Assembly: GCF_003171515.1 (NCBI RefSeq)
Contig: NC_089394.1
Coordinates: 2,418,001 to 2,482,000 of the forward strand
Source: Pyrenophora tritici-repentis
Lineage: Eukaryota > Ascomycota > Dothideomycetes > Pleosporales > Pleosporaceae
Reading direction: 5' to 3'
Length of the DNA stretch: 64,000 bases
Part shown: piece by piece, positions 1 to 9,405 of the stretch
Numbering within the stretch: the first letter of the stretch is position 1
Layout of the letters: the number at the start of each line of letters is the position of its first letter
The notes under the pieces: model-generated
Databases searched by the model: none
The model's input: the letters and a program-made list of their open reading frames with translations, nothing else
What the model was told of the DNA's origin: nothing
Position numbers and translations under genes: made by a program

Positions 1-560
1 ATCCATATCGCAAGTGGGGATGGTTCAGGCAAGAGTGGGTTCTTCATGGCGACGAAGAGAAGAAGAGGTGGTTTGAAAACGCACAATTAGCGGTGAAGCA
101 TCTCTGGGAGACAGAGTATAAGGGAAGGTACCCTGTCGAGATGCTGCCACCACCAGCCAGGAAGGAGAGAGATCCTGACCCAGCATTTGATCGCCAGCGG
201 GAACATAAGCGCATTCGAATAGACGCTCCAGTTTCTACAACTGATTTGTATGAACAATACATCTCTACTGACCGGCTTCATAACGAAGAGGCAGGTTGCA
301 ATGAGGCTATTGCGTACTGGCTATCTCGCTACGACTCCCAACGAGATCTCGCTCGCTTCGCTCTAGACATGTTTGCGATCTCGCCTATGTCGGATGAATG
401 CGAACGTCTTTTTAGTAGCGCGAAGCTTACTATCGTCGATCGCCGTGGTAGGCTGAAGGCAGATATTATAGAAGCGTGCGAGTGTCTCCGGGCCTGGTAT
501 GGAAAGCCCCAAGCTGAGGGGAACAGCGATATCGAGGATAGTGAGAACGAAGACGACTAG
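1..560 (+). CDS. hAT-A transposase, C-terminal part (5' end outside window)
   Basis: An open frame runs from base 3 to the stop at 558-560 and matches the last ~185 residues of the 765-residue transposases at 5422-7719 and 49860-52157. It holds the hAT C-terminal dimerisation region: the stretch around 'SPMSDECERLFSSAK' followed by 'RRGRLKADIIEACECLRAW'. An acidic tail (ending ENEDD) precedes the stop. Transposases of this family cut at the terminal inverted repeats and make 8-bp target duplications. The start, the BED finger and most of the catalytic core are off-window, so intactness of this copy cannot be judged. There is no break in the visible part. Confidence 0.93.
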   Translation, partial: PYRKWGWFRQEWVLHGDEEKKRWFENAQLAVKHLWETEYKGRYPVEMLPPPARKERDPDPAFDRQREHKRIRIDAPVSTTDLYEQYISTDRLHNEEAGCNEAIAYWLSRYDSQRDLARFALDMFAISPMSDECERLFSSAKLTIVDRRGRLKADIIEACECLRAWYGKPQAEGNSDIEDSENEDD

Positions 561-731
561 ATTGACAGTCAGTAGTAAAACACATTTCCTCGGCTTCCTT
601 CTTTGCTTCAGCCTCATTCTTGGCGGTCTTGTTGGTCGGACCGGTCTGGTCGGACCGGTCCTTATGTAAGCACCTGGTCTGGTCTGGTCTGTACCCTCAG
701 ACCAGACCAGACCAGACCATTCCGATCACTG
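1..731 (+). mobile_element. hAT-A copy 1, 3' part of a DNA transposon (truncated by window edge)
   Basis: These 731 bases are the reverse complement of 5251-5981, the end of hAT-A copy 2. They contain the C-terminal transposase coding region, then about 100 bp of GGTCTG/CAGACC and CCGGTCC subterminal repeats, and end at 731 in the terminal inverted repeat (…ATTCCGATCACTG). A full copy is 2731 bp, so about 2000 bp should lie left of the window. The 8 bases after the end (732-739, gacgcagc) are the reverse complement of the 8 bases after copy 2 (7982-7989), which marks an inversion between the two copies. Confidence 0.93.
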
Positions 732-1938
732 GACGCAGCGTTGATAGCCATGGGTCTGTTGATGAGGACTTTTGTGGTATTGAGAACATCTCTACACTAC
801 GCAAATTACATCAACTATGTGTCTGGCTGCGCAACTCAAGTATACATGCAGCAGAGTGGGATCGCAAGGTAGGCCTCCGCTTAGGGATTGACAATCAGAC
901 TCGGTGGTCTTCATGGTACTCAGTTATGGATCGGGCTATTAAGAAGATGGCTGCAATTAAGGTCTTTATGCACGATAACGAGAAACACCTTAACGAGATC
1001 CGTCTTACTTCTGACGACTGGGATATACTACAAAAAGCACATACATTTTTACAACCATTTGCATCAGCAACGCTATACGCGGAGGGAGATAAATCGTCTA
1101 TCTCTCAATCTCTTTTGATTATGGACTCTCTTTTAGTCCACTATGAGCAGCAAAAGGTAAGCATTAACGTGTTATCCGAACTTTAAGTCTTCGGTTAACA
1201 GCTTTATAGATACATTACTCTAAAGATGAAAATGAGGACCTTCGCATGGTTCGATCGATCGAGATGGGCTGGTTCGTACTTGAGAAGTACTACAACATGA
1301 CTGATCAGGTTCCGGTGTACGCTTCCGCTATTCTTCTAAATCCCGCAAGTAGAGCAGCATATCTCAAGAAGAACTGGCCAGCCGAATGGTACGAACCAGC
1401 TATTAACGCTGCTCAAAACTTTTGGGTGAATGAGTTTAAGGACGCTTTGCCTTTAGCTAGCCCTACAGCTTCTCAACAAATGGCTCCTCCTTTAAAGCAA
1501 CGCGGTGCCGTTCTCGATCAGATTCTACAACAGATGTCAGTTGCGGCGGCAGATCAATCAAACAGCGACGATCTTAAAATTTTCGCAGAAAGTCCAGTAA
1601 TACAAATCGACTGTAGCCCTCTTGAATGGTGGTGCCGATCGGAGCAACGGCAGCGCTACCCTAGGCTAAGCAACATGGCTATCTCTATTCTTTCTATCGC
1701 TGCAGAGTCGTCCGAGCCAGAGAGAACATTCTCAGGTGCAAGAAGAACCTGTTCATGGGATCGGTCGAGGCTCACTTGCGACAACATTGAGAAGATCGAG
1801 TGCATTGGCAGTTGGCTTAGGGAAGGCCACATAAAACCGTGTTCTCTCAACGGAATGGGTCTACCAATGGAACCAGAGCAAGATGACGAAGCAGAGATGA
1901 TAAGGGATGAGGTAGAGGAGATTCTAGAATGGACATAA
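732..1938 (+). pseudogene. hAT-B transposase, C-terminal half, cut off by hAT-A and inverted
   Basis: This is a hAT transposase of a different family from hAT-A. The frame is open from the hAT-A boundary at 732 to 1156 (…HYEQQK). A 53-bp intron (1157-1209, GTAAGC…TATAG) follows, then the frame resumes as IHYSKDENEDL and runs to the stop at 1936-1938. The end carries a hAT dimerisation region ('SNMAISILSIAAESSEPERTFSGARR'-like, about 1672-1742). The N-terminal half lies at 7982-9144 on the other strand. The 8 bases gacgcagc at 732-739 are shared by both halves (reverse-complemented), and the codon phase matches across them. So hAT-A inserted into this gene, and this half was later turned around. 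It cannot make a full transposase. Confidence 0.82.
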
Positions 1939-2017
1939 CCCGGTCTTGGCATGATGTATCTTATATCGTTTTTATATCGTTTATATCGTTAAACGCTTTA
2001 ACGTTATAAGGATTTTT
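1939..2017 (+). other. AT-rich 3' end of hAT-B
   Basis: This short non-coding tail after the hAT-B stop is rich in CGTTT/ATCGTTT/AAACG motifs. The same kind of motif crowds the other hAT-B end at 9250-9370. Such subterminal repeats are usual transposase-binding sites in hAT elements. I could not fix the exact terminal inverted repeat or a target duplication. Confidence 0.4.
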
Positions 2018-2209
2018 TGTTGCCATTCAGGACTACCCTTCTTGGAATCGGCCCGATGCTTCTTGGCCGAATGTTCTACAACCTTCACTTTCACTCCTTT
2101 GCCGTCATGTGCTTACGCACATCTCATGTATATAACCTTGTGTATCTACTCCGTAGGACAATCAACGCAGTTCTCATATGCAGTTGTTGACGTCTTGTCT
2201 ACTGCGATA
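2018..2209 (+). repeat. Putative 5' LTR of Copia-A
   Basis: The segment begins TGTTGCC and ends immediately before a primer-binding site complementary to initiator tRNA-Met (2210-2222). A CATGTATATAACC stretch near 2127-2139 could serve as its TATA region. The right end reads GATA rather than the usual CA and no second LTR lies in the window, so the limits are tentative. Confidence 0.35.
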
Positions 2210-2222
2210 GTTATGAGCCCGG
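2210..2222 (+). other. Primer-binding site of Copia-A (initiator tRNA-Met half-molecule)
   Basis: GTTATGAGCCCGG matches the complement of the anticodon arm of eukaryotic initiator tRNA-Met (CCGGGCUCAUAAC). In Drosophila copia a cleaved iMet tRNA primes from its anticodon region, which is known biology. The same motif follows the Copia-C 5' LTR at 57358. Confidence 0.7.
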
Positions 2223-2338
2223 ATACGTGCTACTGCACCCTTCTTCAATAACTGCTGTTCACTTGTCTTTCCTCAAGCGTATTCTATTGTTTGTTTGATT
2301 GTCGAATACCTTGTTGAACGTCTTTTGCTGCCACCGTA

Positions 2339-5250
2339 TTGCTTGTCGCAATGGCTGCAACCGAATCGTCTAGTCTTGTGACCAAGACTACCGTCATTCT
2401 TGAGAAGCCATCTGATTGGCAAGAATGGCTGTTTCTTAGGCGGGATAAAGCTACTCTTAATGGTATATGGGAGTACTGCAATCCCGACATGTCGCAACAT
2501 GAGCTGAAGAAGCTTATTGAACCTGTGCGACCGACGCCTGCTACTGTAGCAGAAGGAGTAACGCTTCGCTCACAGCTTACTCATGAACAACGACTCGACT
2601 ACCAGGACCTGCTAGACGCCTGGGAATACGACCAAAAGACCTATCTGCACCGGCAGAAGGCACTGAATGAATTGACATCGGAGATTGCGCAGACAACTGC
2701 ACGAAGCAATCTATATCTACTCGAAGGCAAATCAACGGCCTACGAACGACTGAAGGCTCTTAAGGAGCACCTTTCGCCGAACACTGCAAGACGATCACGC
2801 GAGCTTGTAGTCAAGTACAGGGACTTGCAAGCAACACGGCGAGGCCGAGCGGTTGAAGGATGGCTGGACGATTGGATCAAGATCACCGACCAGATGAGAA
2901 CGCTTAATCTACCGGACGTAAATGGTTCTCGGAGCCAGGAAGACTTCCTCATTGCCGTCAAACCACTCGATGACGCATGGGCAACAATGACGCTCACTGA
3001 TCTCCTTGCTAAGGACGAAGCAGGAACACCAGTTCCATCTCTACGAGATTACGTGTCGAAATTTCGAACATTCCACAGTCGTACAAGCCCTAGAGCAGCA
3101 GGAATAGGGACATTTTCAGCTACGTTAGGAATGGCTGATACAAACGGAGGTCACAAGCAAAGAAAGCCGAAGTGCTTTTGTGGCGAGTACCATTTGTTTA
3201 TTGAGTGCAAATATTGCAACCCGAAACTACGAGAAGATGGCTGGCAAGGCGACAAGGATATCTTTGAAGCAAAAGAAAGGGCAAAGAAGCATCCAAAGCT
3301 AAAAGACTACATTCTTCAAGCAGAGAAGGGACAAGGACCTTCTAAGAAAAGACCGGAGATGACTAGCTCGAAGAACGGTACTGCATCTTCTTCAACTTCG
3401 ACTCCGACTCCTATTCGCTTTGACGACGATCAACTAGCCACGAGTCCTATTCAGACAAACGCCTTAATACAGACTTTCAATACTGCAACGACTAAAGTAC
3501 CACACCTTATGAACCGATGGGTGTTGGATCCTGGATCGAACGCACATGTTTGCAACACTAGACAATTTGGCTGGTCCTTTGTAAGGAAAGCTAAACCTGG
3601 AGAAGTGATCTATGCTGGTGGCCAGGTTGTTCAGATCGCTGAATGGGGCACTGTTGTACTCAATGTACGAACACCATCTGGCAAGGCACCTATTAAGCTC
3701 ACTCACGTTGCATTGGTAGAAGGGTTCTTTGCCAATGTTCTTGGTCTATCGCGCTGTCGACCGCTAGGAATCCATTTCGATTCAGGACGCGACTTGCTCT
3801 ACCAGAACAACCCGAGCAATGTGGTCGCAATGCTGGAGTACAGCAATGGGCACTGGCTTATCGATGCTGAGGAGAATGACCGACCCGAGCTAAGTACGTT
3901 ATCAACATTTGCTGCTCGGTTTCAGCCCCAAAGAACATCTCAGAAACCAAGACCAGCGATCGTTGCTACGGCCAACGAAGCGCATCAGTTGTGGGGACAT
4001 GCGAGCAAGCAGGCAATTGATCATCTGCCTGAAAGCGTTACAGGTTTTGAACTTGTTGGAGACAACAAAGCGCCGAAATGGAAGGACTGCGATGTGTGTA
4101 TCCAGTCGAAAATGACGCAACAAATCTCTCGAAGGACCCCTGAAGATACGAATACAACGCCTTTCTATCGCGTTGGCATTGATCTGGTTCAATTACTTCC
4201 TCAAGGAGAAGCTTGTTACAATGGTGACAAGTATGCCTTTCACGCGATCTGCCATTCGATTAAGTGGCATGAAGTCACAACGATACCAAACCGACAAAAG
4301 AGCACCCTTGTGAATGTGATTAAGGCTCTAATTGCAAAGATTCAACGACAATTCGAATACACTGTGGTTGTATTTCGTATCGACAGCGAGCCTGGTTACC
4401 GCGAGCTATTGTACGATGTCTGCAAAGAGCTTGGTATCAAGATTGAAGCGCGAGCCGCTGATACTCCTGCGCAAAATCCAAATGCTGAAAGAGCTGGAAG
4501 AGTCATAGTCGAACGTGGAAGAGCATTGAGAATCTCATCAGGACTTCCAAAGGAATTAGCAAACGAGCTTGTTATCACTGCCGCTATGTTGCTTAACATC
4601 ACGCCAACAGAGAGCCTCGATTGGGAGACGCCTTACCAAAGAGTGTTTGGTAGAAAACCATCAGTAGCGCATATGGCTCCAATTGGATGTCGTGCTCACG
4701 TGCTCGACAGAAAGGTCAAGCGTGGAGACAAGCTTGAATCCCGAACGATGATTGGATATTTGGTTGGTTACGATTCGACAAACATCTTCCGTATCTGGAT
4801 ACCATCTAAGGGACGTGTTATACGAACACGCGATGTGGTCTTTGCACGACAGCACCTCATGAAGAACGACGATGAGCCTGAGAAGCTCTCAGAAGAAGCT
4901 GAGCGATTAATTGAGGTCTTGGATATACCCACACCTCAAGCGCTCATAGACATTGAGGACCTTCTGTCTCCATTACAGAAACAGACTTATGAGGAAAACA
5001 ACTCTTTAACCCAGAATGACCGAAACGATGCTGAAACAGCAACCGAGAAAGATATTCAGTTCGAACTAGGGAATCTAGACAAGGAATTCGATAATTCTGC
5101 AACACCAGAATCTACGATTAGGGTCAGACATCCCGATGATAGCCCTACAACACCAGAATCAATGGTTTCCCGTCGACAAAACGTACCAGGCGGTTGGGGA
5201 GATCAATACCAAGACTACGTGCCAGACCGATACCAGAACAACGCTCCAAG
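2339..5250 (+). pseudogene. Copia-A Gag-Pol polyprotein, truncated after integrase
   Basis: The open frame starts at 2339 (or the in-frame ATG at 2351, MAATESS) and is undisturbed to the hAT-A boundary at 5250. The order is: gag-like region; a Cys/His stretch CFCGEYHLFIECKYC; an aspartic protease site (WVLDPGSNAHVCN, so the usual DTG/DSG reads DPGS); a GAG_pre-integrase region with the HHCC-type motif (HQLWGHAS … CDVCIQSK); then the integrase core with D (GIDLVQ), D (RIDSEPGYRE) and E (NPNAERAGR). It ends in the linker before RT. The fused hAT-A sequence adds about 23 chance residues. Ty1/copia order (integrase before RT) is clear. Without RT and RNase H it is not autonomous. Confidence 0.85.
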
Positions 5251-5362
5251 CAGTGATCGGAATGGTCTGGTCTGGTCTGGTCTGAGGGTACAGACCAGAC
5301 CAGACCAGGTGCTTACATAAGGACCGGTCCGACCAGACCGGTCCGACCAACAAGACCGCCAA
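5251..5362. repeat. hAT-A left subterminal repeat array
   Basis: This contains head-to-tail GGTCTG units (5264-5283), an inverted block of CAGACC units (5291-5308), and GGACCGGTCCGACC repeated as GACCGGTCCGACC (5322-5348). A matching but rearranged array sits at the other end (7858-7981). The same array occurs at 49689-49800 and 620-731. These are probable transposase-binding motifs. Confidence 0.7.
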
Positions 5363-5421
5363 GAATGAGGCTGAAGCAAAGAAGGAAGCCGAGGAAATGT
5401 GTTTTACTACTGACTGTCAAT

Positions 5422-7719
5422 CTAGTCGTCTTCGTTCTCACTATCCTCGATATCGCTGTTCCCCTCAGCTTGGGGCTTTCCATACCAGGCCCGGAGACAC
5501 TCGCACGCTTCTATAATATCTGCCTTCAGCCTACCACGGCGATCGACGATAGTAAGCTTCGCGCTACTAAAAAGACGTTCGCATTCATCCGACATAGGCG
5601 AGATCGCAAACATGTCTAGAGCGAAGCGAGCGAGATCTCGTTGGGAGTCGTAGCGAGATAGCCAGTACGCAATAGCCTCATTGCAACCTGCCTCTTCGTT
5701 ATGAAGCCGGTCAGTAGAGATGTATTGTTCATACAAATCAGTTGTAGAAACTGGAGCGTCTATTCGAATGCGCTTATGTTCCCGCTGGCGATCAAATGCT
5801 GGGTCAGGATCTCTCTCCTTCCTGGCTGGTGGTGGCAGCATCTCGACAGGGTACCTTCCCTTATACTCTGTCTCCCAGAGATGCTTCACCGCTAATTGTG
5901 CGTTTTCAAACCACCTCTTCTTCTCTTCGTCGCCATGAAGAACCCACTCTTGCCTGAACCATCCCCACTTGCGATATGGATCAAGGATTTGAGCCGCATA
6001 ATATGCCGGTGGAAGGTCAGTATCTTCAGGGAATCGATTTTGCCAATTCAGCTGCTGATTGTTATAGTACTCAACGCACTTTAACCAAGCAGCATCAGCG
6101 CAGCCTTGAAGGTACTTCCATGTAAAGTTGTTATCGTCCTCAGTGTGGATGTCGTGGTAGTGATCCTTCGTCTCGCTTATCTCCCGGAGAAGGCAGTCCA
6201 AAGTTGAAAACCAGTCCGCAAGTGACGTCTTCTTACCTTCAGAAAGCAAAGTTGCAGCATAGAAGTCTTTGAGAGCGAGTTCAATCTTTTCAAGCTCAAA
6301 CCAGTGCTGTCCATCAAGCTTAAAGTTCGCGATCCCTACGGAGCCCTTTCCAGGTACATGACGAGCCGAGAAGAGCTCTAAACGTTCTCGAACATTTAAT
6401 GCACGTGTAATCGAATAAAACCATGAGTTCCAGCGGGTCGAGTTGTTCTGGATAAGCTCAAGCCCGTCGAATTGCGAAAGATCTCCGCCGATAATAATTG
6501 TAGCAAACTCCTCACGCCGTTGTGGAGTAAGCCTGATGTATCGCACCAGGTTGTGAAGACGACCCAAACATCCGAACTTCTTCCAGAGCTCTTCCACCTT
6601 CGTATAGTCGCCACGTTGATGATGCTTCTCCAGCTTCGCAAGATACTTCTCACAGTTTCGCCCCATAAGGAACGCCTGGCAACAGAGGTTGATGACATGG
6701 CCCAAGCAACGCAGCCGGCGATGACGACGTTGTTTTGACTTCATCCATGGGCAGAGATCCTTGAGTATAAACTCAACAGCGGTATCATTTGCCGAGGCAT
6801 TATCCAGCATAAAGTATCCAATCTGATCTCCGCTAATGTCGTATTCTTCCAGCAATTCAAGGACCACCGATCCAAGATTCTCTCCAGTATGTTCGCCGTA
6901 TATACGTCGCATACCTAAAGCGGTAACACGTCGCATGCCGGTAGTATCAATCCACATAGCGACGACGCCTAGGATAGCGTAAGGGTTTGGTGAAGTCCAG
7001 AGATCAAAGGAGATAGAGATCCTACTCCGTGAATGGTGTAGGTCCTCCCTAAGCTGTTGCTTCTTCGATATGAATGCATTCATTACCCAGCTTCGGATAG
7101 TCTTCGCAGCCTTCGGGAGGTGGTTGAGTAGTGCCGGATTTAAAAAGAGGAGTAGTTCACGAAAGTACTGGTTCTCTAATTGAAAGAAGGCGATATGGCA
7201 GTACACAATCCAACGAATTAGAAGCTCTTTAAACTTCTCTACTGACTCCTTCCAGAAAAAGATGCTGGAAGCAGCCCCATCCTTTTGCTGGTCGATTATA
7301 GACTTCCGTACAGAACCCTTTCGCTTGATGCCACTCTGGGGATCAATCTGGTGCTTCTGTTCCAGGTGATTCCGGATCCTAGAAGTGCCATTGATGACAA
7401 ACAACTCTTGCTTGCTCTTCCCAACCCTGCACTCATGGCAGTAATACACCTCTTTCTTATCGCTATCTCGAATGTATTGGAGTCCGTACTTCCAGATGTG
7501 TGATGTACCTTGACGGAAATCCTTCCTTGCAATTATTGCACGTTTCACGTACGTGATACCGCCCTGCACGAACTCATCTGGAGATTCGTGATATTGAATA
7601 GGAGTGGGTGATAGTATAGGGGTGGGTGATGACGTGGGGATAGGAGATGGAGTAAGAGACGTTAAATCTAGTCTTATAATATTCGATGGGGACGGTGAGG
7701 TTGGTGTTGAAGGCTCCAT
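5422..7719 (-). CDS. hAT-A transposase
   Basis: A single uninterrupted 765-residue frame begins at the ATG at 7719. A Pro/Ser-rich N-terminus (1-45) is followed by a BED-type zinc finger with C94-x2-C97 and H118-x4-H123. A long RNase H-like catalytic core (about 200-560) includes 'SFDLWTSPNPYAILGVVAMW' and 'MLDNASANDTAVEFIL', both typical of hAT transposases. The dimerisation region is at about 690-745 and the tail is acidic. The enzyme would bind the terminal and subterminal repeats, excise the element and insert it with an 8-bp target duplication. The sequence is identical to that of copy 3, has no stop or shift, and the gene lacks introns. The element appears able to move, or did so recently. 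Confidence 0.93.
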   Translation of the reverse strand: MEPSTPTSPSPSNIIRLDLTSLTPSPIPTSSPTPILSPTPIQYHESPDEFVQGGITYVKRAIIARKDFRQGTSHIWKYGLQYIRDSDKKEVYYCHECRVGKSKQELFVINGTSRIRNHLEQKHQIDPQSGIKRKGSVRKSIIDQQKDGAASSIFFWKESVEKFKELLIRWIVYCHIAFFQLENQYFRELLLFLNPALLNHLPKAAKTIRSWVMNAFISKKQQLREDLHHSRSRISISFDLWTSPNPYAILGVVAMWIDTTGMRRVTALGMRRIYGEHTGENLGSVVLELLEEYDISGDQIGYFMLDNASANDTAVEFILKDLCPWMKSKQRRHRRLRCLGHVINLCCQAFLMGRNCEKYLAKLEKHHQRGDYTKVEELWKKFGCLGRLHNLVRYIRLTPQRREEFATIIIGGDLSQFDGLELIQNNSTRWNSWFYSITRALNVRERLELFSARHVPGKGSVGIANFKLDGQHWFELEKIELALKDFYAATLLSEGKKTSLADWFSTLDCLLREISETKDHYHDIHTEDDNNFTWKYLQGCADAAWLKCVEYYNNQQLNWQNRFPEDTDLPPAYYAAQILDPYRKWGWFRQEWVLHGDEEKKRWFENAQLAVKHLWETEYKGRYPVEMLPPPARKERDPDPAFDRQREHKRIRIDAPVSTTDLYEQYISTDRLHNEEAGCNEAIAYWLSRYDSQRDLARFALDMFAISPMSDECERLFSSAKLTIVDRRGRLKADIIEACECLRAWYGKPQAEGNSDIEDSENEDD

Positions 7720-7857
7720 AACAATAGTATATAAGTAGGTTGTTAAGGACTTGATTGTTCTATGTAAGTAGAAGACTTACCTTGATCTTAATGACTCATA
7801 TTGTGCTAAATTTTCTGGCTAGATTAGTCTAAGATCTAGTCACGTGGACCTATTTAT

Positions 7858-7981
7858 AGCCGGACCGGTCCGATCATCTAGACCGGTCCGACCACGGTCT
7901 CAAAAAATCGCCAGACCAGACCAAGTCTTGGCGGTCTAGACCAGACCAAGACCAAGTCAGACCAGACCATTCCGATCACTG
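7858..7981. repeat. hAT-A right subterminal repeat array
   Basis: Upstream of the transposase, the motifs GGACCGGTCCGA, GACCGGTCCGACC, CCAGACCAGACCAAG and CAGACCAGACC are repeated up to the terminal repeat. They are the same words as in the left array, in the other order. This region must also hold the transposase promoter. Confidence 0.65.
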
Positions 7982-9144
7982 GCTGCGTCTTCGGCGAGAC
8001 AACCTTTGTCTCTGTGAGGTTTGTGGAACAGCTTGGGCTTGGGCTCTAGGGTTTCTCTGTCGAGAAGTAAGAACGCTTGAAAACTCTGCGAGAAGCTCTT
8101 CCCCCATAACATCCGTTACGGCGTCGAGAGCAGCGGTAAGAGCCTCCTTAGAGGATGCAAGCAGGAATGCCTGCAAGGATAAATTGATAATATGACCGAT
8201 ACATCGGATACGGCGCTCTTTAGCAGTAAATTTAACCTTGTTAATATTAGCACCATCGCGTAACTTAAGCAGCGAAGGCCGATTTTTATATTAAAAGCCA
8301 TGCTTACGTTGTGCTTAGTTCGAAGGAGGGTTTCAAGATGCTCCAAACAGGTATCGTTAGATGTTGCGTTATCACCCGTATGCCAGCCAACTCTAGACTG
8401 TATCCCATATTCCTCGAGGGTTTGAAGAAGTAAGTGTGCTTGCTGTTCTCCAGAGTGGCTGTAACGACATTCTGGCAGTCCTAAAAGAGCCTTCTGAAGC
8501 TTATATTCGTGATCGACCCACTGTGCGCATACAGCAAGGAGAGATGAACGGAACGGTGATGTCCAGAGATCTGTTGATATGTGGATAGGACTCACAGCCG
8601 TCGATAAGCTGCCTTTAATTACATGGCCTTTATAAAGCTGATAATTCGAGGCGATAAGACGTACGGCTGTACGTCGACTTGTGATAAGCTGGTCTTCAAT
8701 AAATGGATTGCAAGCAAGCGCTAGATCCCTCATTTCAGACCATTCGATTGATGAAAAGGCTATTCGACGTCGAGTCAGAAGACCGACAAGCGCATCGCGA
8801 TACCCTTGTTCATTGAAGGCGTTGCGGATAATTGTCTGATCAGAGACAGTCCTAAACACTGAAGTGATAGCTGGTTGCGACGACGAAGAAGAAGTTTGCG
8901 AGGGCTGAGAAGACTCTGACGTTGTATGATATGCTAGAACATGGTGGATAGAGTTTACTCGGTGACTGCTAAACCATGAGCGACAGCGTTTGCACACATA
9001 CTGCTTTTTCAAACGCTGGCGCTTTGCATTGCTGGTGTTACAGACAGTTTCGGTTCGTATAACAGCGTCAAAGTGTGGCGGCGTTGCGGGTCTTCGCGAC
9101 GGTGGCGTTGATATCGCACTTGCTGACAAGGTATTCGATGACAT
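7982..9144 (-). pseudogene. hAT-B transposase, N-terminal half
   Basis: The frame begins at the ATG at 9144 (MSSNTLSASA). A BED-like finger (YVCKRCRSWF … HHVLAYH) is followed by the start of the hAT core ('HISTDLWTSPFRSSLLAVCAQW', 'GWHTGDNATSNDTCLEHL'). Near 8260 the conserved reading jumps frame: from about 8250 to 7982 the hAT-like residues (ERRIRCIGHIINLSLQAFLL) lie in another minus-strand frame. This is a one-base indel, so the copy was probably already dead or holds an error. The reading ends at the hAT-A boundary, with the last 8 bases (gacgcagc on the minus strand) being the target duplication. Its continuation is 740-1938. Confidence 0.8.
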
Positions 9145-9405
9145 AACGATAATAGATGCTATAGATAATGGATTTGTTGAGATTTCAGGTTAGTGGGGAG
9201 TGGTTGCAGAGTTTTTGAGATGCAAAGGTGGGGTGCTTGGCGCCAAGCCTCTTATAGCGTTTTTAAATCGTTCACGCGTTTAAGGATTTTCTTAAACGCG
9301 TGAACAGTTTAAGCTGTTAAAGCGTTTTAAAACGTTTTAAGCTAAAACGTTTTACGCAAACGCGTTAAGCTGCCCATGTATGGGCACCTGGTCTCTCTTA
9401 TTGGC
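9145..9405. repeat. hAT-B 5' region: perfect hairpin and CGTTT-rich subterminal cluster
   Basis: A perfect 15-bp inverted repeat (GTTCACGCGTTTAAG, arms 9270-9284 and 9291-9305, loop gatttt) lies next to many AAACGTTTT/GTTTAAGC words (9306-9370). A 7-bp palindrome TGCCCATgtATGGGCA follows at 9371-9386. These resemble transposase-binding subterminal repeats of hAT-B and echo the CGTTT-rich tail at 1939-2017. The exact hAT-B end was not found. Copia-B inserted just beyond it. Confidence 0.5.

Larger units (their letters stand above)
2018..5250 (+). mobile_element. Copia-A retrotransposon, 5' half (truncated by hAT-A copy 2)
   Basis: It consists of a putative LTR, an iMet-type primer-binding site, and a gag-protease-integrase reading frame that stops exactly at the terminal repeat of hAT-A copy 2 (5251). 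The reverse transcriptase, RNase H and 3' LTR are absent from the window. Undoing the inferred inversion places the missing half left of hAT-A copy 1, outside the window. Confidence 0.75.
5251..7981 (-). mobile_element. hAT-A copy 2, complete 2731-bp DNA transposon
   Basis: The terminal inverted repeats read CAGTGATCGGAATGGTCTGG inward from 5251 and, reverse-complemented, at the 7981 end (…CCATTCCGATCACTG). One long transposase gene lies on the minus strand. The length and encoded protein are identical to copy 3 (49689-52419). The flanking 8-mers do not match (gctccaag left, gctgcgtc right), unlike copy 3. The right 8-mer is the reverse complement of the one beside copy 1, which is explained by inversion of 732-5250. 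Confidence 0.95.
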
